From assembly GCA_907163345.1 (NCBI GenBank), contig CAJQUN010000061.1:1984001-2048000 (forward strand): DNA of 64,000 nucleotides. The letters are read 5' to 3'. Shown piece after piece: positions 32,849 to 44,562 of the stretch. The position numbers and the translations under genes were made by a program. The DNA comes from Haberlea rhodopensis (taxonomy: Eukaryota; Streptophyta; Magnoliopsida; Lamiales; Gesneriaceae). The notes under the pieces are model-generated. The model was given only the letters and a program-made list of their open reading frames with translations. It was not told the origin of the DNA and ran no database searches. Positions within the stretch are counted from its first letter, which is position 1. Each line of letters starts with the position of its first letter.

Positions 32849-32940
32849 AAATCCACAGGAGGAAAGACACCTAGGATGAGGCTGGCCATGAAGGCAGCAA
32901 GAAAAGAGTCCACCCCCGCCACCGGAGGAGTGAAAAGCAC
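32849..32940 (+). pseudogene. Histone H3 N-terminal tail fragment
   Basis: Translated from 32849, KSTGGKTPRMRLAMKAARK is followed by ESTPATGGVKS. This matches H3 from Lys9 to about Lys36. Changes are Lys18 to Met, Gln19 to Arg, Thr22 to Met, and one extra Glu codon after Lys27. Ala at position 31 points to an H3.1-type source. The match stops abruptly on both sides and there is no start codon. A solo LTR begins 20 bp downstream. It is most likely a gene fragment captured or duplicated by a transposon, or the remnant of a retrocopy. Confidence 0.85.
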
Positions 32941-32959
32941 TGAATTTTCAGAGGCTTTC

Positions 32960-35900
32960 TGTGATGTCCGGAATAATTATTAATTGTCAAATGGATTTAA
33001 TTATGACATTTTATATGATGTGTTGGGAATTAATTCTTTGGTATCGAATTTTGGTCCGAATTGGAATAAATGATTCCGGGAATGAAATTATAATACTAAT
33101 TAAATTTCATGGGGATTCTAATAATAATAATAAGGATTAAATTTAGAGTATAGATGAAACTAAAAAGGGGATGGAGATGTATTGAATAGCAAAGATTAAA
33201 TTAGAGTTTGACCAAGCAAGACACACACTAACTCCCCAACACACACTAAAATCGATTTCCCTCTCCTTCCTCATCTCGTTCATGCGTCTGCCACTCTTTG
33301 AAGGATGAACGATTTGATTTCGTTTTTTTTCAGCATGATTTTCGTTCAAGCCTATGTGGGTAAGATACTACATCATTCCTTCTTCTTGCTCTTCGATTTA
33401 TGCACGGTTATTCGAAATTTATGCTGGGTTTGGTTCGAAAGTTAGGGCTTGGAGGGGGCAAATGTCTAGTCTTTCATATTGGTGTTTTTTCTTGATGTTA
33501 GGCTCGATTTCCCTGCCAAATTACGTTGAGTTTTGATTGTTATTGGTTATAGAAATTGTGGCTACCCTATATTTCGAAAATATGGCTATTTTTTAAGCTT
33601 GTAAAAGATGCTTTTATGATGTTTGATAAAATGCTTGAATGGTGTTCTAGTGTTGGTTAAAAGCCTTACTAATGGTGTGGTGAATAGCTAACATTTATGG
33701 CTCATAATTTAAGAGTATTCTAATTGGATTTAAACATTTGTTTTGAAGGATGAAGATTGTTTTATTGTTGTATGTGGATATATGTTGTGATTTGTGGTTA
33801 GATGAAGTATTGTCAATGAAGAATGATAACTTGAATTGGTATAGCGGGTTAAGGCGGTTATGTGACTCACTTTATTGAATGATTAATTGTTAGAAGGAAA
33901 TTGTTGAGTTTTGTCTTGGCTTAGTATTATTGTTGGTTAAAATAAATGAAGATTAAATCATGCATGGAAGGTGTTTGTTAATATGCTTAAAGGAGATTGA
34001 AGTGTGGGTCTAAGCCTTGTTTGTGGGGGGTAAAAGAACTAACTTCTATGGCTTGTAGCCATTGTAATATTTGGTGGGTGTTGGGCTATGAGATGGGATG
34101 TTTTATCTTTGAAGCATGAGTAGTGTGTGAATGGTTGAGTTAGATACATGCTAATAGGTGTTATAACATATTTTAAAGTGTATATTAAGGAATATACTTG
34201 CATGTGTACAATAGCATGAATTGGAGACTTTATTGAGTATTTGAATGACAATTCTACGAACTAACTGTATAGTTGGTTTGAGCAATATATATTGTCTTGA
34301 TTTTTGTGAATTTACTCACTATATAGTCGAGTTGGAGATGACTCAAATAGAGGATTATTGGCTTGTTTGTGTACACTATGAAGCATAAAAATGAAGAGTG
34401 CTTAATGATGTTAATTGTTTTGAATATGAGCTAATATTGAATTGATATTCGAATAGTCACTATACAAGACTTCGGACGTTGATGACAACTTGTTCATGTT
34501 GTCGACTATAAGGTACGTAGTGACGTACGAGCAGGTATAATATGAATTGTTTCATATTCCAATATTCATGTATTGTTGAATTGTGATAACTTAATATAAG
34601 AAAATGATTATGTGAATTGAGTTGATATATGTGGTATGATGGACACGTAAATGTACGTGGTCCGGATATGGAGTTGGGTATGGATGCTTTTGGCATGATC
34701 GATATGAGAAATGGTTGAGAATGAGATTAACGTACAGGCAGAGTTGCCTTCGATATGAGACTCGTTATGATTGAACATAAATGATGAATTGTGATTATGT
34801 TGAGTTTCATGTTGTGATTAACGATACTGAACTTGATGTTTATGAAATCATGTGAGACTGAAACAGGAACAGCTAGTGGAAGCTATACGGATTCAGAACT
34901 GTACAGGGAGTACATTTTTATGGATTTTAAATAATCTTAAATTGTTATATTATGAATTAATTATAATTGTTATGCATTGTTATAAATATGAGTATCGTGA
35001 CAGGGTATGCTCACCCGTGTGGGGGCTGTTTCTGTTGAAACAGGTACAACAAGTACTAAACTACTTTGGGATATTGGTTCGAACTTTGTTGGATCATGCC
35101 GCTTCCAGAAGCAGAAGCGTATATGAGAGTGGGTAAATAGGATACGCTATTTATTCAGTTAGATTGGTATTCATTTATTTGTTGCTCGTATGTGAGCAAT
35201 TGGAAGCATGTATATGGACTGTATAAGGGTGTTGAAGCCCACTTCTGATGTCTTCCTAGTATGGTGTTTTCCCTGGCTGGGAACTTATTTAGAGTTTTGT
35301 TTTCTTTTAAGTATTGTGTTTTTCCCTGGCTGGGAATTATATTGGTGATGTGTCTTATTTTGGGATAGCTCAATTTTGGGGAGACTCTTCCCAATTTTTT
35401 TATAAAAACCCTGTTAGGATCGGTCCGGAGTGTTTAGAGGGGGGGGTGAATGAACACTCCTTCTAAAAATTAATCCTTCGTGATTTCTTTCGGATTAGTG
35501 AAAGAAATCTGTTTCTTAATCAATTCTTGTACAAAACAGACCACTGAAAATATAAGTGCGGAACGGTCTGTTCTTGTATGTAAGAGCGGCTCGATGGCTA
35601 GTGAGAAAGAACGAGTGCAGAAATAAGATACACATGATATGTTTCTGGAAGTTCGAAGGTGGTGTAATCCTTCTACGTCTCCCCTTCTTCCAATTAAGGA
35701 AGGTTTATACTAGAAGACTTTGATTTATACAATCCTGTTGTACAAACCCGATTCAGACTGGATTTACCTCACTACCAATCTAAAACTCCTAGTCACTCAA
35801 TCTGCTCAGAGACACTCTGTCTGACAGTTACAATATGTTTCTCACTTCTATTTTCAACACAGAAAACACAAGATGCGCACAGTGATCCTAAATGATCAAA

Positions 35901-36822
35901 TGTTACAAAGTAAACGTGCTTAAGAATGATTTCAGCTCGAGAGCTTCTGAACTTGTAAGCTTGTGCTATTTTTGCTTTCTTGTGCGTTTTTCAATTGATC
36001 AGCGAGAGTCAGTAGCAAGAGTCTCTATAAGTTCCTTTTTGTTGCATCCTTTTATAGTTGAAGGTACCAACGACATTATTTCCTTTAATGTGCAACTTTG
36101 ACTCTGGTTAAACTCTGAGTAGGCTTCAGTCTTCTTCTTCAGGATACTTGCCGTTCTGGTTCATACTTTCGGCGACTGTCAGGTAAGCTCTTCTTTGTCT
36201 TCTTACATATTATGGCAATCTTCAGTCTTTGGTCCTTTGTAGCATTAATTACAACATTAAATGCTACAATAAATAGCCGTTAATGATTCGGACTGAGGAG
36301 CCATTCTGTATGTATCCTAAGCTGCTCTGATCTGATAAAGATAGAGATCGATCTGAAGCTTTGGTTGAGTCAGTCTGATATTCATCGATCCGGTCTGATA
36401 AGTAATGTGACTTATCAGCTTGTTCTGTTGTTGAGCTATCGATCTGGTCGGTCTGATTACCCTCGATCCGGTCTGATATGCTTTGTCATCTTATCAGCTT
36501 GATCTGTTTGGGCGATCGTTCTTGTCAGTCTGATTTCTCTCGATCCGGTCTGATATGTTTTGTCATCTTTAAAATCTCATCAATAAGATCCGGGACTAAC
36601 AAACCAACAATATAAAAGTGGTGTAATGAGGATGGAAATGGGCGAAATCTTTGAGTCTATTTGTTGGTAGAGATGATCATATAATGTTGAACATTATTTA
36701 TGTCATGGGATTATGGGAAACATGAAATGATTCCTTTTAAAGAATGAAAAGAAAATGAAAAATTTATACACATACGACGTCATAAATGAACTAATGACGA
36801 GTTTAAGTGTTGGGGTCTTACA
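32960..36822. mobile_element. Solo LTR with 5-bp target-site duplication, holding a nested LTR
   Basis: The segment starts TGTGATGTCC and ends GGGTCTTACA. CTTTC is present just before (32955-32959) and just after (36823-36827). Without the nested 1190-bp LTR it is about 2.67 kb. No gag-pol is inside: the frames are short and there is no RT motif. The long AT-rich, non-coding body and TG...CA ends fit a solo LTR left by recombination. The superfamily is uncertain (a Ty3/gypsy LTR is plausible). Confidence 0.72.
35412..36601 (-). mobile_element. Nested solo LTR of the family also found at 43.4 kb, minus orientation
   Basis: It begins TGTTAGGATCGGTCCGGAGTG and ends GATCCGGGACTAACA, the mirror of the LTR at 43428-44513. 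AACCC (35407-35411) and AACCA (36602-36606) form a near-perfect 5-bp duplication. It carries GATC/CGGTCTGAT subrepeats (36380-36560) and the conserved block at 35646-35753. Confidence 0.82.
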
Positions 36823-36827
36823 CTTTC

Positions 36828-38583
36828 ATAGGCTTTCAGGGTCATTTTGATGTCACCCTTAAGTTATCATCATTATTGTTCACCGACACGGTCATGTATA
36901 ATGGGTTCCACTTGCTTGACATTTCAGGTAATGGTAGCAGTTATTGTCAATAAATTTTTTTAAGTAAATAATTAGATATTTTGGACACATTTTTATGAAT
37001 TTTTTTTTTAAAAAGGTTCTACAGTGACCAATGATCAAGAATATATTGTTTCGTTTCGCGACTGTCGTGGAATCGTCAATATTCCATAAAAATGGTGTTA
37101 TGGTGCACGTTCGCTTTAGTCGAGAACTTTACCGCGACGATTGTCGTTCCTGTTATGGAAAGGTTGTTCCGCGACCGATATTCCAAACCATGATCATCAC
37201 CATTGATGTGGTATTACCCATGACACTGACTCTGTGATAACATCAAACTTTCCGACTTCCGGAGCTTTGCTATGGAAGGAGAATCATCATCATTGATGAA
37301 ATATTACATATATATAGTAGATATCATCATTGATGGAATATTTTATATCAGTGGTAGACATAACTCCAGGATAAGAGGGCTACGATTATACCGAAAGATA
37401 TCCAGTTGGCTAGGAGGAGTTTAGGCAAGAGAACTTGAGATTGTGTGTAGCAAGGTTTCCAAAAGTTCAAGGTCCACTAGTGCATTTCTTGTCACCTTCA
37501 ACGGGGGTTTCTTTGTTCATGATTGGATTTTTGTTATCCATTTTCTCCACTGCCATACAGCGAACAGCTCAGTGTTCCCAAAGTTATTAACAAAAAGTAG
37601 ACCACGATTTCTTTTGTTTTATATAAAATAAAATTGATTTATCCGATTTTCTATCATAAAAATTCCCAGTTCGCTGCTTGCTCGTGGATGTTTGGTAGTC
37701 TTTCAACTATAAATAAGAAGTCGAAAAGCGGTCAAACCCGCTCTTTGAATATTGAACATCATAACCAAAGAAAATGGTCAAAAAAGAAAAGAAACGCCTG
37801 AATTATTCTCTTTAGAAAAGGTGGATTTGTAATATATATACAACAAAATCATGAATTTAAATATAAACTTCACAGATTTTAAAACTTCTATTCACATATA
37901 CCTTTAAATCAAATCGGCCCACTTGTATGTATATATATGTCCTAAAACGATGAGAAATAGTTGACTTCATCTAATTCATGTTTTTTGAAGTAATTGTTAT
38001 CTGTATTTATTAAATGCGAAGGAGTCGTAACTCATATATTAAAAAAAAACATGATATTAGTTTGGTCCAAATTTCACTTTGCGATTATTATTTGAAAAAG
38101 TACAGTTTACATACTAAACATTCATTAATTATAACAATTTGTATGCTCTTAGCTCGATTCTGTGTTTTTACTGAAGATTTATCGCTGCATTCCATCGTCA
38201 TCTAACATCATCAAACTTAGAGATCTCTTAAAAAACTAAAAATAATATTTTGTACATCGAAACTCTCTAGTTATTGATTTCGGTAAAGTGAATTTTGATA
38301 CCTTAAATATTTATTTATTTTTTTCAAATTAAGTATTAATTAATATATAAGGCGATGGTGGAATGCGACAATGAGTATACAAAATATTTCAATTAATGAA
38401 AGTTGGGGATGTACACTGTAATTTTTCAAACATTGATTGCAAAATGGTTGCAAAATGTAATTTGGATCAAACTATATCATTTTTTTTAGAATTCTTCTGT
38501 ATAATTTTGTTTTTTTTTTTTGCATAAATAATTAAGAGTGATGATATATAGTAACTTGGATGTGCAACAAAAATAACTTAAAG
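36828..38583. other. Intergenic region, no gene seen
   Basis: AT-rich sequence with short frames only. Between 37190 and 37350 the phrase ATCATCA(T/C)CATTGATG recurs three times together with (G)AATATTA/TATTTTAT, a small local repeat of unknown origin. No coding motif was recognised. Confidence 0.55.
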
Positions 38584-39015
38584 AAACGATACGAACCAAG
38601 CATGTCATGAACTTTTCGAGCCGGCTCGAAAAATATTCGATTCGTATTCGAAGTTATCGATTCCGAGCCGAACTCGAACATGTTCGAACTTTTTTTCGAG
38701 CCGAACTCAAGCCCAAATTATTTTGTTCGGTTGCTCGCGAGCTTTAATATTTTATTAATATATATAATTTAATATTAAATAAATATATTTCGAGTCTTTC
38801 GAGTATTTATTTTCGACTAATAGTTCGAATATCTCGTGAGCATGTTCGAATTTTTCAAGCCGAACTCGAGCTTTAATTCGAGCCGAATTCAAGCCAAAAA
38901 TTTAAATTATCCGAACTTCGAATCGAGCTCGAACTAGAATAGACTAATTTCGAGCCAAATTCGAGCCTTAAAATTTTCTTCATATTCGAGTCGATTCGGT
39001 TCATTTACACCCCTA
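38584..39015. repeat. MITE of the TAGGGGTGTAAAC / TCGAGC-rich family, copy 2
   Basis: It ends GTTCATTTACACCCCTA and is filled with TTCGAGCCGAACTCGA-type motifs around an AT-rich core (TTAATATTTTATTAATATAT), closely like 39344-39795. The left terminus is degenerate. Confidence 0.75.
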
Positions 39016-39343
39016 AATTAACTTAAGAAGAAAATAGGAAATAAGAAAATATAATTAATTGAACAAAACATTTTCCAAACACTGAAGTACTGAACCCTGA
39101 AAAACTCGTAAATGTCAGAAAGGGCTGACTAAGAGTTCCGTTTGAGAAAAAAAATATCACGGGATATATTGATACAATGCTAGGACAGTCGATTATCCAT
39201 ATTAAATATATCATATGAATATTTTATATCGATGGTCATATGAATATTTCAAATGGTGGATGATATCTTAAGGTTGATGACAACATCAATCATATACAAA
39301 TATTAAACATATACAAATGTTTGATGATGTCTTAGGGTACTGT

Positions 39344-39795
39344 TAGGGGTGTAAACGAATCGAACATGTTCACGAACTTTTCGAGCCGGCTCGATAACTA
39401 TTTGATTCGAATTCGAAATTCTCAATTCGAGCCGAACTCGAAACATGTTCGAACCATTTTTCGAGCCGAACTCGAGCCCAAATTACTTTGTTTGATAGTT
39501 CGCGAGCCGCTCGCGAATTTAATATTTTATTAATATAATATAATTATATATTAAATAAATATATTTCGAACCTTTCGGATATTTATTTTCGAGCAATAAT
39601 TCTGATAGTTCCCGAACATGTTCTAACCTTTTCGAGCCGAACTCGAACTCGAACTCTGATTCGAGTCGAACTCGAGCCAAAATTTGAAACTATTCGAACT
39701 TCGAATCGAACTCGAGCTCGAATATAACTATTTCGAGCCGAATTCGAACCTTAATTTTTCTGCATATTCGGCTCGATTCGATTGTTTACACCCTA
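39344..39795. repeat. MITE of the TAGGGGTGTAAAC / TCGAGC-rich family, copy 3
   Basis: The left end TAGGGGTGTAAACGAATCGA and the right end TCGATTGTTTACACCCTA are inverted repeats. The flanks GGTACTGT and TGTACTAT may be a worn 8-bp target-site duplication. It lies 328 bp from copy 2 in the same orientation. Confidence 0.8.
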
Positions 39796-41097
39796 TGTAC
39801 TATCCATGAAGACAATATCATTCAAACCTGTATAAGAATAAGGAATCTACGTTTATTACAGCAAACAAATAATACACGACAAAATTCCAAGTAATATTGG
39901 AGGAAGAAAACAATTTAGCTAGCCTTCGTTTCTAACTTTTGCTTTGGGATGAGTCTATGGGCGCCTTCAAATCACATCATCCTTGCCCAATACATTGATT
40001 TTTCATTTATTTATTTTTTAATCGGCCAATCAGATAATATATAGAATATTAATCATTTGGTTGACATCAAATAAATAAATAAAACAAAACATTTAATTTA
40101 AATAAACAAAATAATCGGTGTCAGGTTGCAATGAGGACAGAGTTGAGTATAAAAAAATCATAAATTATGGGATTGTGACAAATTATATTCTTTTGTAAAA
40201 GTCCATGAACAACAATAAGTGACACTTCGCTGCAAGAGATTACCTCTAGTGGCAAGCGGTATATCTGTTGACCCGGTGTTGATCTCATGAGCTGATATTG
40301 ACGTTCGATTCTACGATTGACCTCTATCAGAGTTATTGTCACGGGTCAATTCATATGAATGATACTTGGGTACAATTATTAAGCCGATACAACAATCGAT
40401 GTATAGTGCATTGGGGAAAATTATTGTGCACCCAAACACCAACACACAACATAATATAATATATATATATATATATATATGATTTGGTGCATCCAAACAC
40501 ACAACGAATTTCTCATGCATTGTGACCCCTGTGGTTTTAAAGATTTGACCGATAATTTTTTTTAGTAAAGTAGCTAGTGTTTGGATCTGCAACCGATTTA
40601 GCTTGTTATTGTTTCGAGAATATTTTAAGAAAACAACAATCAAATAAAAGCAGGATTTGCTTTTAATTTATATTTACATAATACTTTTGCACAATTATTT
40701 AGAAATTCATTAAAACAATCTAAAAAAAAACTCAAGTAATTCTCAAGGCATAATTTTTGTATCCATGCCCGCCCTGGTGCCTATATAGAATAGGATGAAT
40801 TGGTGTGGATATAAAGCGAGTGCGGACTCGAAATTTTGTTTAGGGGGGCAGAAAATCATTAACATTAAGAATCGAGGGTAAAATTTTTTTTATCAAAATA
40901 TAATTTAAGGGAGGTAAAATATAATTTTTGAAGGCTAACAATAATTTTTTGAAAGTCGTAGACGATTTTTAAATTTTTTTATTTAGGTAATAATTGTTTT
41001 TTTGCACTTGCACTCTTATGTCTTAATGTTGGGGTTTTTAACTGTTATTCGAAAAAATAAAATTATTTAACAAAATAATCGTTTTTTTTTCTATTAT
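39796..41097. other. Intergenic region, no gene seen
   Basis: AT-rich DNA with an (AT)n microsatellite near 40458-40482. The minus-strand frames at 40121-40342 and 40311-40643 have no recognised motif. Confidence 0.5.
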
Positions 41098-41107
41098 TAA
41101 AGTACCT

Positions 41108-41580
41108 AAGTCGCCATGTGAGATGGCGACTTCATTTGAAGTCGTCATCTCACATGGCGACTTCTACAAAAATTATTAAAAAAACTATTATTTTTCGATG
41201 TCGCCATGTCAGATGGCGACTTCAAATGAAGTCGCCATCTGACATGGCGACTTATACAAAAATTATTAAAAAAAAATATTATTTTTGATGTCGTCATGTC
41301 AGATGGCGACTTCATTTGAAGTCGCCATCTGACATGGCGACTTCCATATAAAATCTAAAAAAATATTATTTTCGGAAGTCGCCATCTGACATGGCGACAT
41401 CTTTTAATTTTTTAAAAGATGTCGCCATGTTAGATGGCGACATTATATTAAAAAATAATTGTTTTGCCGGTGTCGGTATATAAAGACAGAACTTGTTTTT
41501 GTTTTTAAATATTGTCGCCATCTGATGGCGACAAAAAAAAAAAAAAAATTTTTTTAATGTCGCCATTTTAGATGGCGACA
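41108..41580. repeat. Array of ten GTCGCCAT...ATGGCGAC palindromes
   Basis: Imperfect palindromes made of (AA/AT)GTCGCCAT, a 3-7 bp centre and ATGGCGAC(TT/AT) occur at about 41108, 41138, 41198, 41228, 41288, 41319, 41376, 41419, 41513 and 41559. Several are paired with TTCATTTGAA/TTCAAATGAA between them. The spacers are AT-rich (ACAAAAATTATTAAAAAAA...TATTATTTTT) and also repeated. The array ends about 220 bp before the start of the Mutator-like ORF. Confidence 0.85.
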
Positions 41581-41797
41581 ATAATCAAATACGTCTATAA
41601 AACTGAAATGTTACTCCTTTTGAAATATAACAAATTCTCTTCGGCTTTCGAACAAATTCTCTTCAGAATTCGTGAAAATTCAAATTCTCTTCAGAATTCG
41701 TGAATATTTTCTCTGCAGGTATGTTGTTATACAAATAATTAAATTTCATAATATTATATATACTGTACTAATTATTAAATTTGTGTTATTTTAAGGT

Positions 41798-42525
41798 ATG
41801 TCAATTAAAAAGTTGTTGTATTGGGGAGGCAATATATTACAAGATTCAGAATCTGTTAGATATGATCGTGGTCCGTCGAAAGGCATGACAATATCTCGCA
41901 CTATTAATTATTTGCAGTTAGTGAACGACGTATATGATATTACTGGCATCGACCGTAACCAGTTCATTCTGAAAATATATTGTAAATATATATTTAGTGA
42001 TTTTTCTGGGATAAAACAAACAATTTTTTCCGTTGACAGTGATTACAATTTAGCATGGGTATTGGATTCTGAACAAAATTATAGTTGTTTAGAGATGTAT
42101 ATACAAACAGAACGAGAGATTATGATTTTATTACAGAAATGCCAACAAGTGGTAGTGGTCCATTGGTAGTAGATACAGAAAGACAAACTACCTCTAGGAT
42201 TCAAGATGATGCTCCTATAGTTGCTGACAATATTGTTCCCGAGCCATTAGCAGACAGTTTTGTGGATTTTGGAGATGATTTTCAGACTGAACCGGAGGGA
42301 ATTCCATCTGAGGATGAGTCTGATGACGATGAGGTGATATTGAAGAAGTGCCAGATAATGTACCAGACACAACCACAACAAATACTCATGTCCTTTATCC
42401 AACAATTCCATTTTTCTCCGACACATCCGCAAGATTGGAGACTCATTAGACATTCCAACAGGTAGATGGGGAGTTACTACGACTACTCGAAAGGGGATAT
42501 CCATCTAGATATGGTTTTCAAAAAT
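41798..42525 (+). pseudogene. Mutator-like (MULE) transposase, N-terminal part, cut by assembly gap
   Basis: The frame from 41798 reads LLYWGGNILQDSESVRYDRG, followed by the SRTINYLQLVNDVYDITGID and FSDFSGI segments and ending YSCLEMYIQTE. This is the N-terminal domain seen in plant MULE proteins. The frame then shifts near 42100-42160. An acidic linker follows (FVDFGDDFQTEPEGIPSEDE), and after a TAG at 42463 comes GSYYDYSKGDIHLDMVFKN, the usual start of the MULE DNA-binding region. The DDE catalytic domain would lie in or beyond the 500-N gap and is not seen after it. At least two frame breaks suggest a dead copy, unless introns or assembly errors explain them. Confidence 0.72.
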
Positions 42526-43025
42526 NNNNNNNNNNNNNNNNNNNNNNNNNNNNNNNNNNNNNNNNNNNNNNNNNNNNNNNNNNNNNNNNNNNNNNNNNNN
42601 NNNNNNNNNNNNNNNNNNNNNNNNNNNNNNNNNNNNNNNNNNNNNNNNNNNNNNNNNNNNNNNNNNNNNNNNNNNNNNNNNNNNNNNNNNNNNNNNNNNN
42701 NNNNNNNNNNNNNNNNNNNNNNNNNNNNNNNNNNNNNNNNNNNNNNNNNNNNNNNNNNNNNNNNNNNNNNNNNNNNNNNNNNNNNNNNNNNNNNNNNNNN
42801 NNNNNNNNNNNNNNNNNNNNNNNNNNNNNNNNNNNNNNNNNNNNNNNNNNNNNNNNNNNNNNNNNNNNNNNNNNNNNNNNNNNNNNNNNNNNNNNNNNNN
42901 NNNNNNNNNNNNNNNNNNNNNNNNNNNNNNNNNNNNNNNNNNNNNNNNNNNNNNNNNNNNNNNNNNNNNNNNNNNNNNNNNNNNNNNNNNNNNNNNNNNN
43001 NNNNNNNNNNNNNNNNNNNNNNNNN
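42526..43025. other. Assembly gap (500 N)
   Basis: Exactly 500 undetermined bases, a typical placeholder size; the true length is unknown. The left side is Mutator-like, the right side copia-like, so the junction of two elements is hidden here. Confidence 0.98.
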
Positions 43026-43427
43026 AAAATCCCTTCGTGCTCAAGACACTCGTCTTGATGCTATCAGCGCTCAGCTAGCACGGATTGTCGATTTTTTTCA
43101 AAACATTGTTGCTGACAAAAAGGGGGAAAAGAGTAAAGACTTCAAGCCACATCAGCGTCGCAAGACAAGAAAGTAGCAGTTCTTATTTAGACAGACTCGT
43201 CTGTAATTGTAATAAGATTTTTGATCAATAAAAATCTAAGTTCTTAGTTAAGTCCTTGTCATTTATTTTGAACTAAATACTTAATCAATCCGAAATTCAA
43301 CTTAACTATGTTCATTTATTTTGAACAAGAAGAAGTAATCGATCCGCAAGTATACGCTTCAGAGTTATTAAAAGACTTGATAAAAAGATATAGAAGCTAG
43401 GTTTGTCATCATCAAAAAGGGGGAATT
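43026..43427 (+). pseudogene. 3' end of a Sirevirus-like copia internal region
   Basis: The frame after the gap reads LRAQDTRLDAISAQLARIVD, FFQNIVADKKGEKS and a basic end, stopping at 43174-43176. Coiled-coil proteins ending in KKGE-type sequence before the polypurine tract are common in Sirevirus-type elements of dicots (recalled, not checked). The polypurine tract ATCAAAAAGGGGGAA (about 43411-43425) directly precedes the LTR. Confidence 0.5.
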
Positions 43428-44513
43428 TGTTAGTTCCGGATTTTAAAGATGACAAACATATCAGACCGGATCGATGGAAATCAGACTGACCAGATCGATC
43501 ACTCAAAACAGATCAAGCGGATATGGTATATCGCAAATCAGATCGGATCGATGGAAATCAGACTGACCAGATCGAGGCTTCAGATCGATCTCAACCTTTA
43601 TCAGATCAGAGCAGTCAAGGCTGAATAGATTGGTTCTTCAGTCCGAATCATTAACGGCTATTTATTGAAGCATTTAATGTTGCAATTAATGCTGAAAAAG
43701 ACAAAGACTAAAGATTCCATAAAAGGTAAGAAGACAAAGAAGAGCTTACCTGACAGTCGCTGAAAGCATGAACCAGAACGGCAAACCCTAAAGAAGAAGA
43801 CTGCAGCTTACTCAGAGTTTAAGCAGAGTCAAGAGTTGCACATTAAGGGAAATAATGTCGTTGGTACATGCAACTATATAAGGATGCAACAGAAGAGCTC
43901 AAGATAGAGTCTGAAAAATCGCAAAACGCAAAAGAGAAAAACAGCACAAGCTTACAAGCTCAGACATTCTCGAGCTGAAAATCTTCATAAGCACAAATAT
44001 ATTGTAATATTTGATCATTTAGGATCATTGTGTGCATAGACTAAAGTCTATCTTGTGTATTCTGTATTGAGATATAGAAGTGAGAATCAATTGTAACTGT
44101 CAGACAGAGTGTGTCTGAACAGATCGAGAGACTAGGAGTTTCAGTCTGGTAGTGAGGTAAATCCAGCTGAATCGGGTTTGTACAATAGGATTGTATAAAT
44201 CAAAGTCTTCTAGTGGAATCCTTCCTTAATTGGAAGAAGGGGAGACGTAGTAGAAGGATTACACCACCTTCGAACTTCCAGAAACATATTCTGTGTTTTA
44301 TCATTCTGCACTCGTTATACTATTCAAGCCATCGAGTTGTTCTTACTAATCTAAGAACAGACCGTTCCGCACTAAACTTTCAGTGGTCTGTTCTGCAACA
44401 GAGTTGATTAAGAAACAGATTTCTTTCACTAATCCGAAAGAAATCACAAGGGATTAAATTTTATAGGAGTGTTCATCCCCCCCCCCCCTAAACACTCCGG
44501 ACCGATCCTAACA
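43428..44513 (+). repeat. LTR of the Sirevirus-like copia element
   Basis: 1086 bp from TGTTAGTTCCGGA to CCGATCCTAACA. A polypurine tract precedes it and a primer-binding site follows, so it serves as 3' LTR of the left fragment and 5' LTR of the right one. It holds GATCGGATCGATGGAAATCAG repeats (43465-43580), the conserved block with TATAAAT (44172-44280) and a C-run (about 44476-44488). Confidence 0.87.
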
Positions 44514-44530
44514 AGTGGTATCAGAGCAGG
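44514..44530 (+). promoter_or_regulatory. tRNA-iMet primer-binding site
   Basis: AGTGGTATCAGAGCAGG directly follows the LTR end. Confidence 0.85.
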
Positions 44531-44562
44531 TCGTCTTAATCAGCACAAAGACACTTGAGCTG

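Noticed and set aside
42505..43044. Long frames crossing the N gap
   Set aside because: They consist of undetermined bases and are artefacts of the gap.
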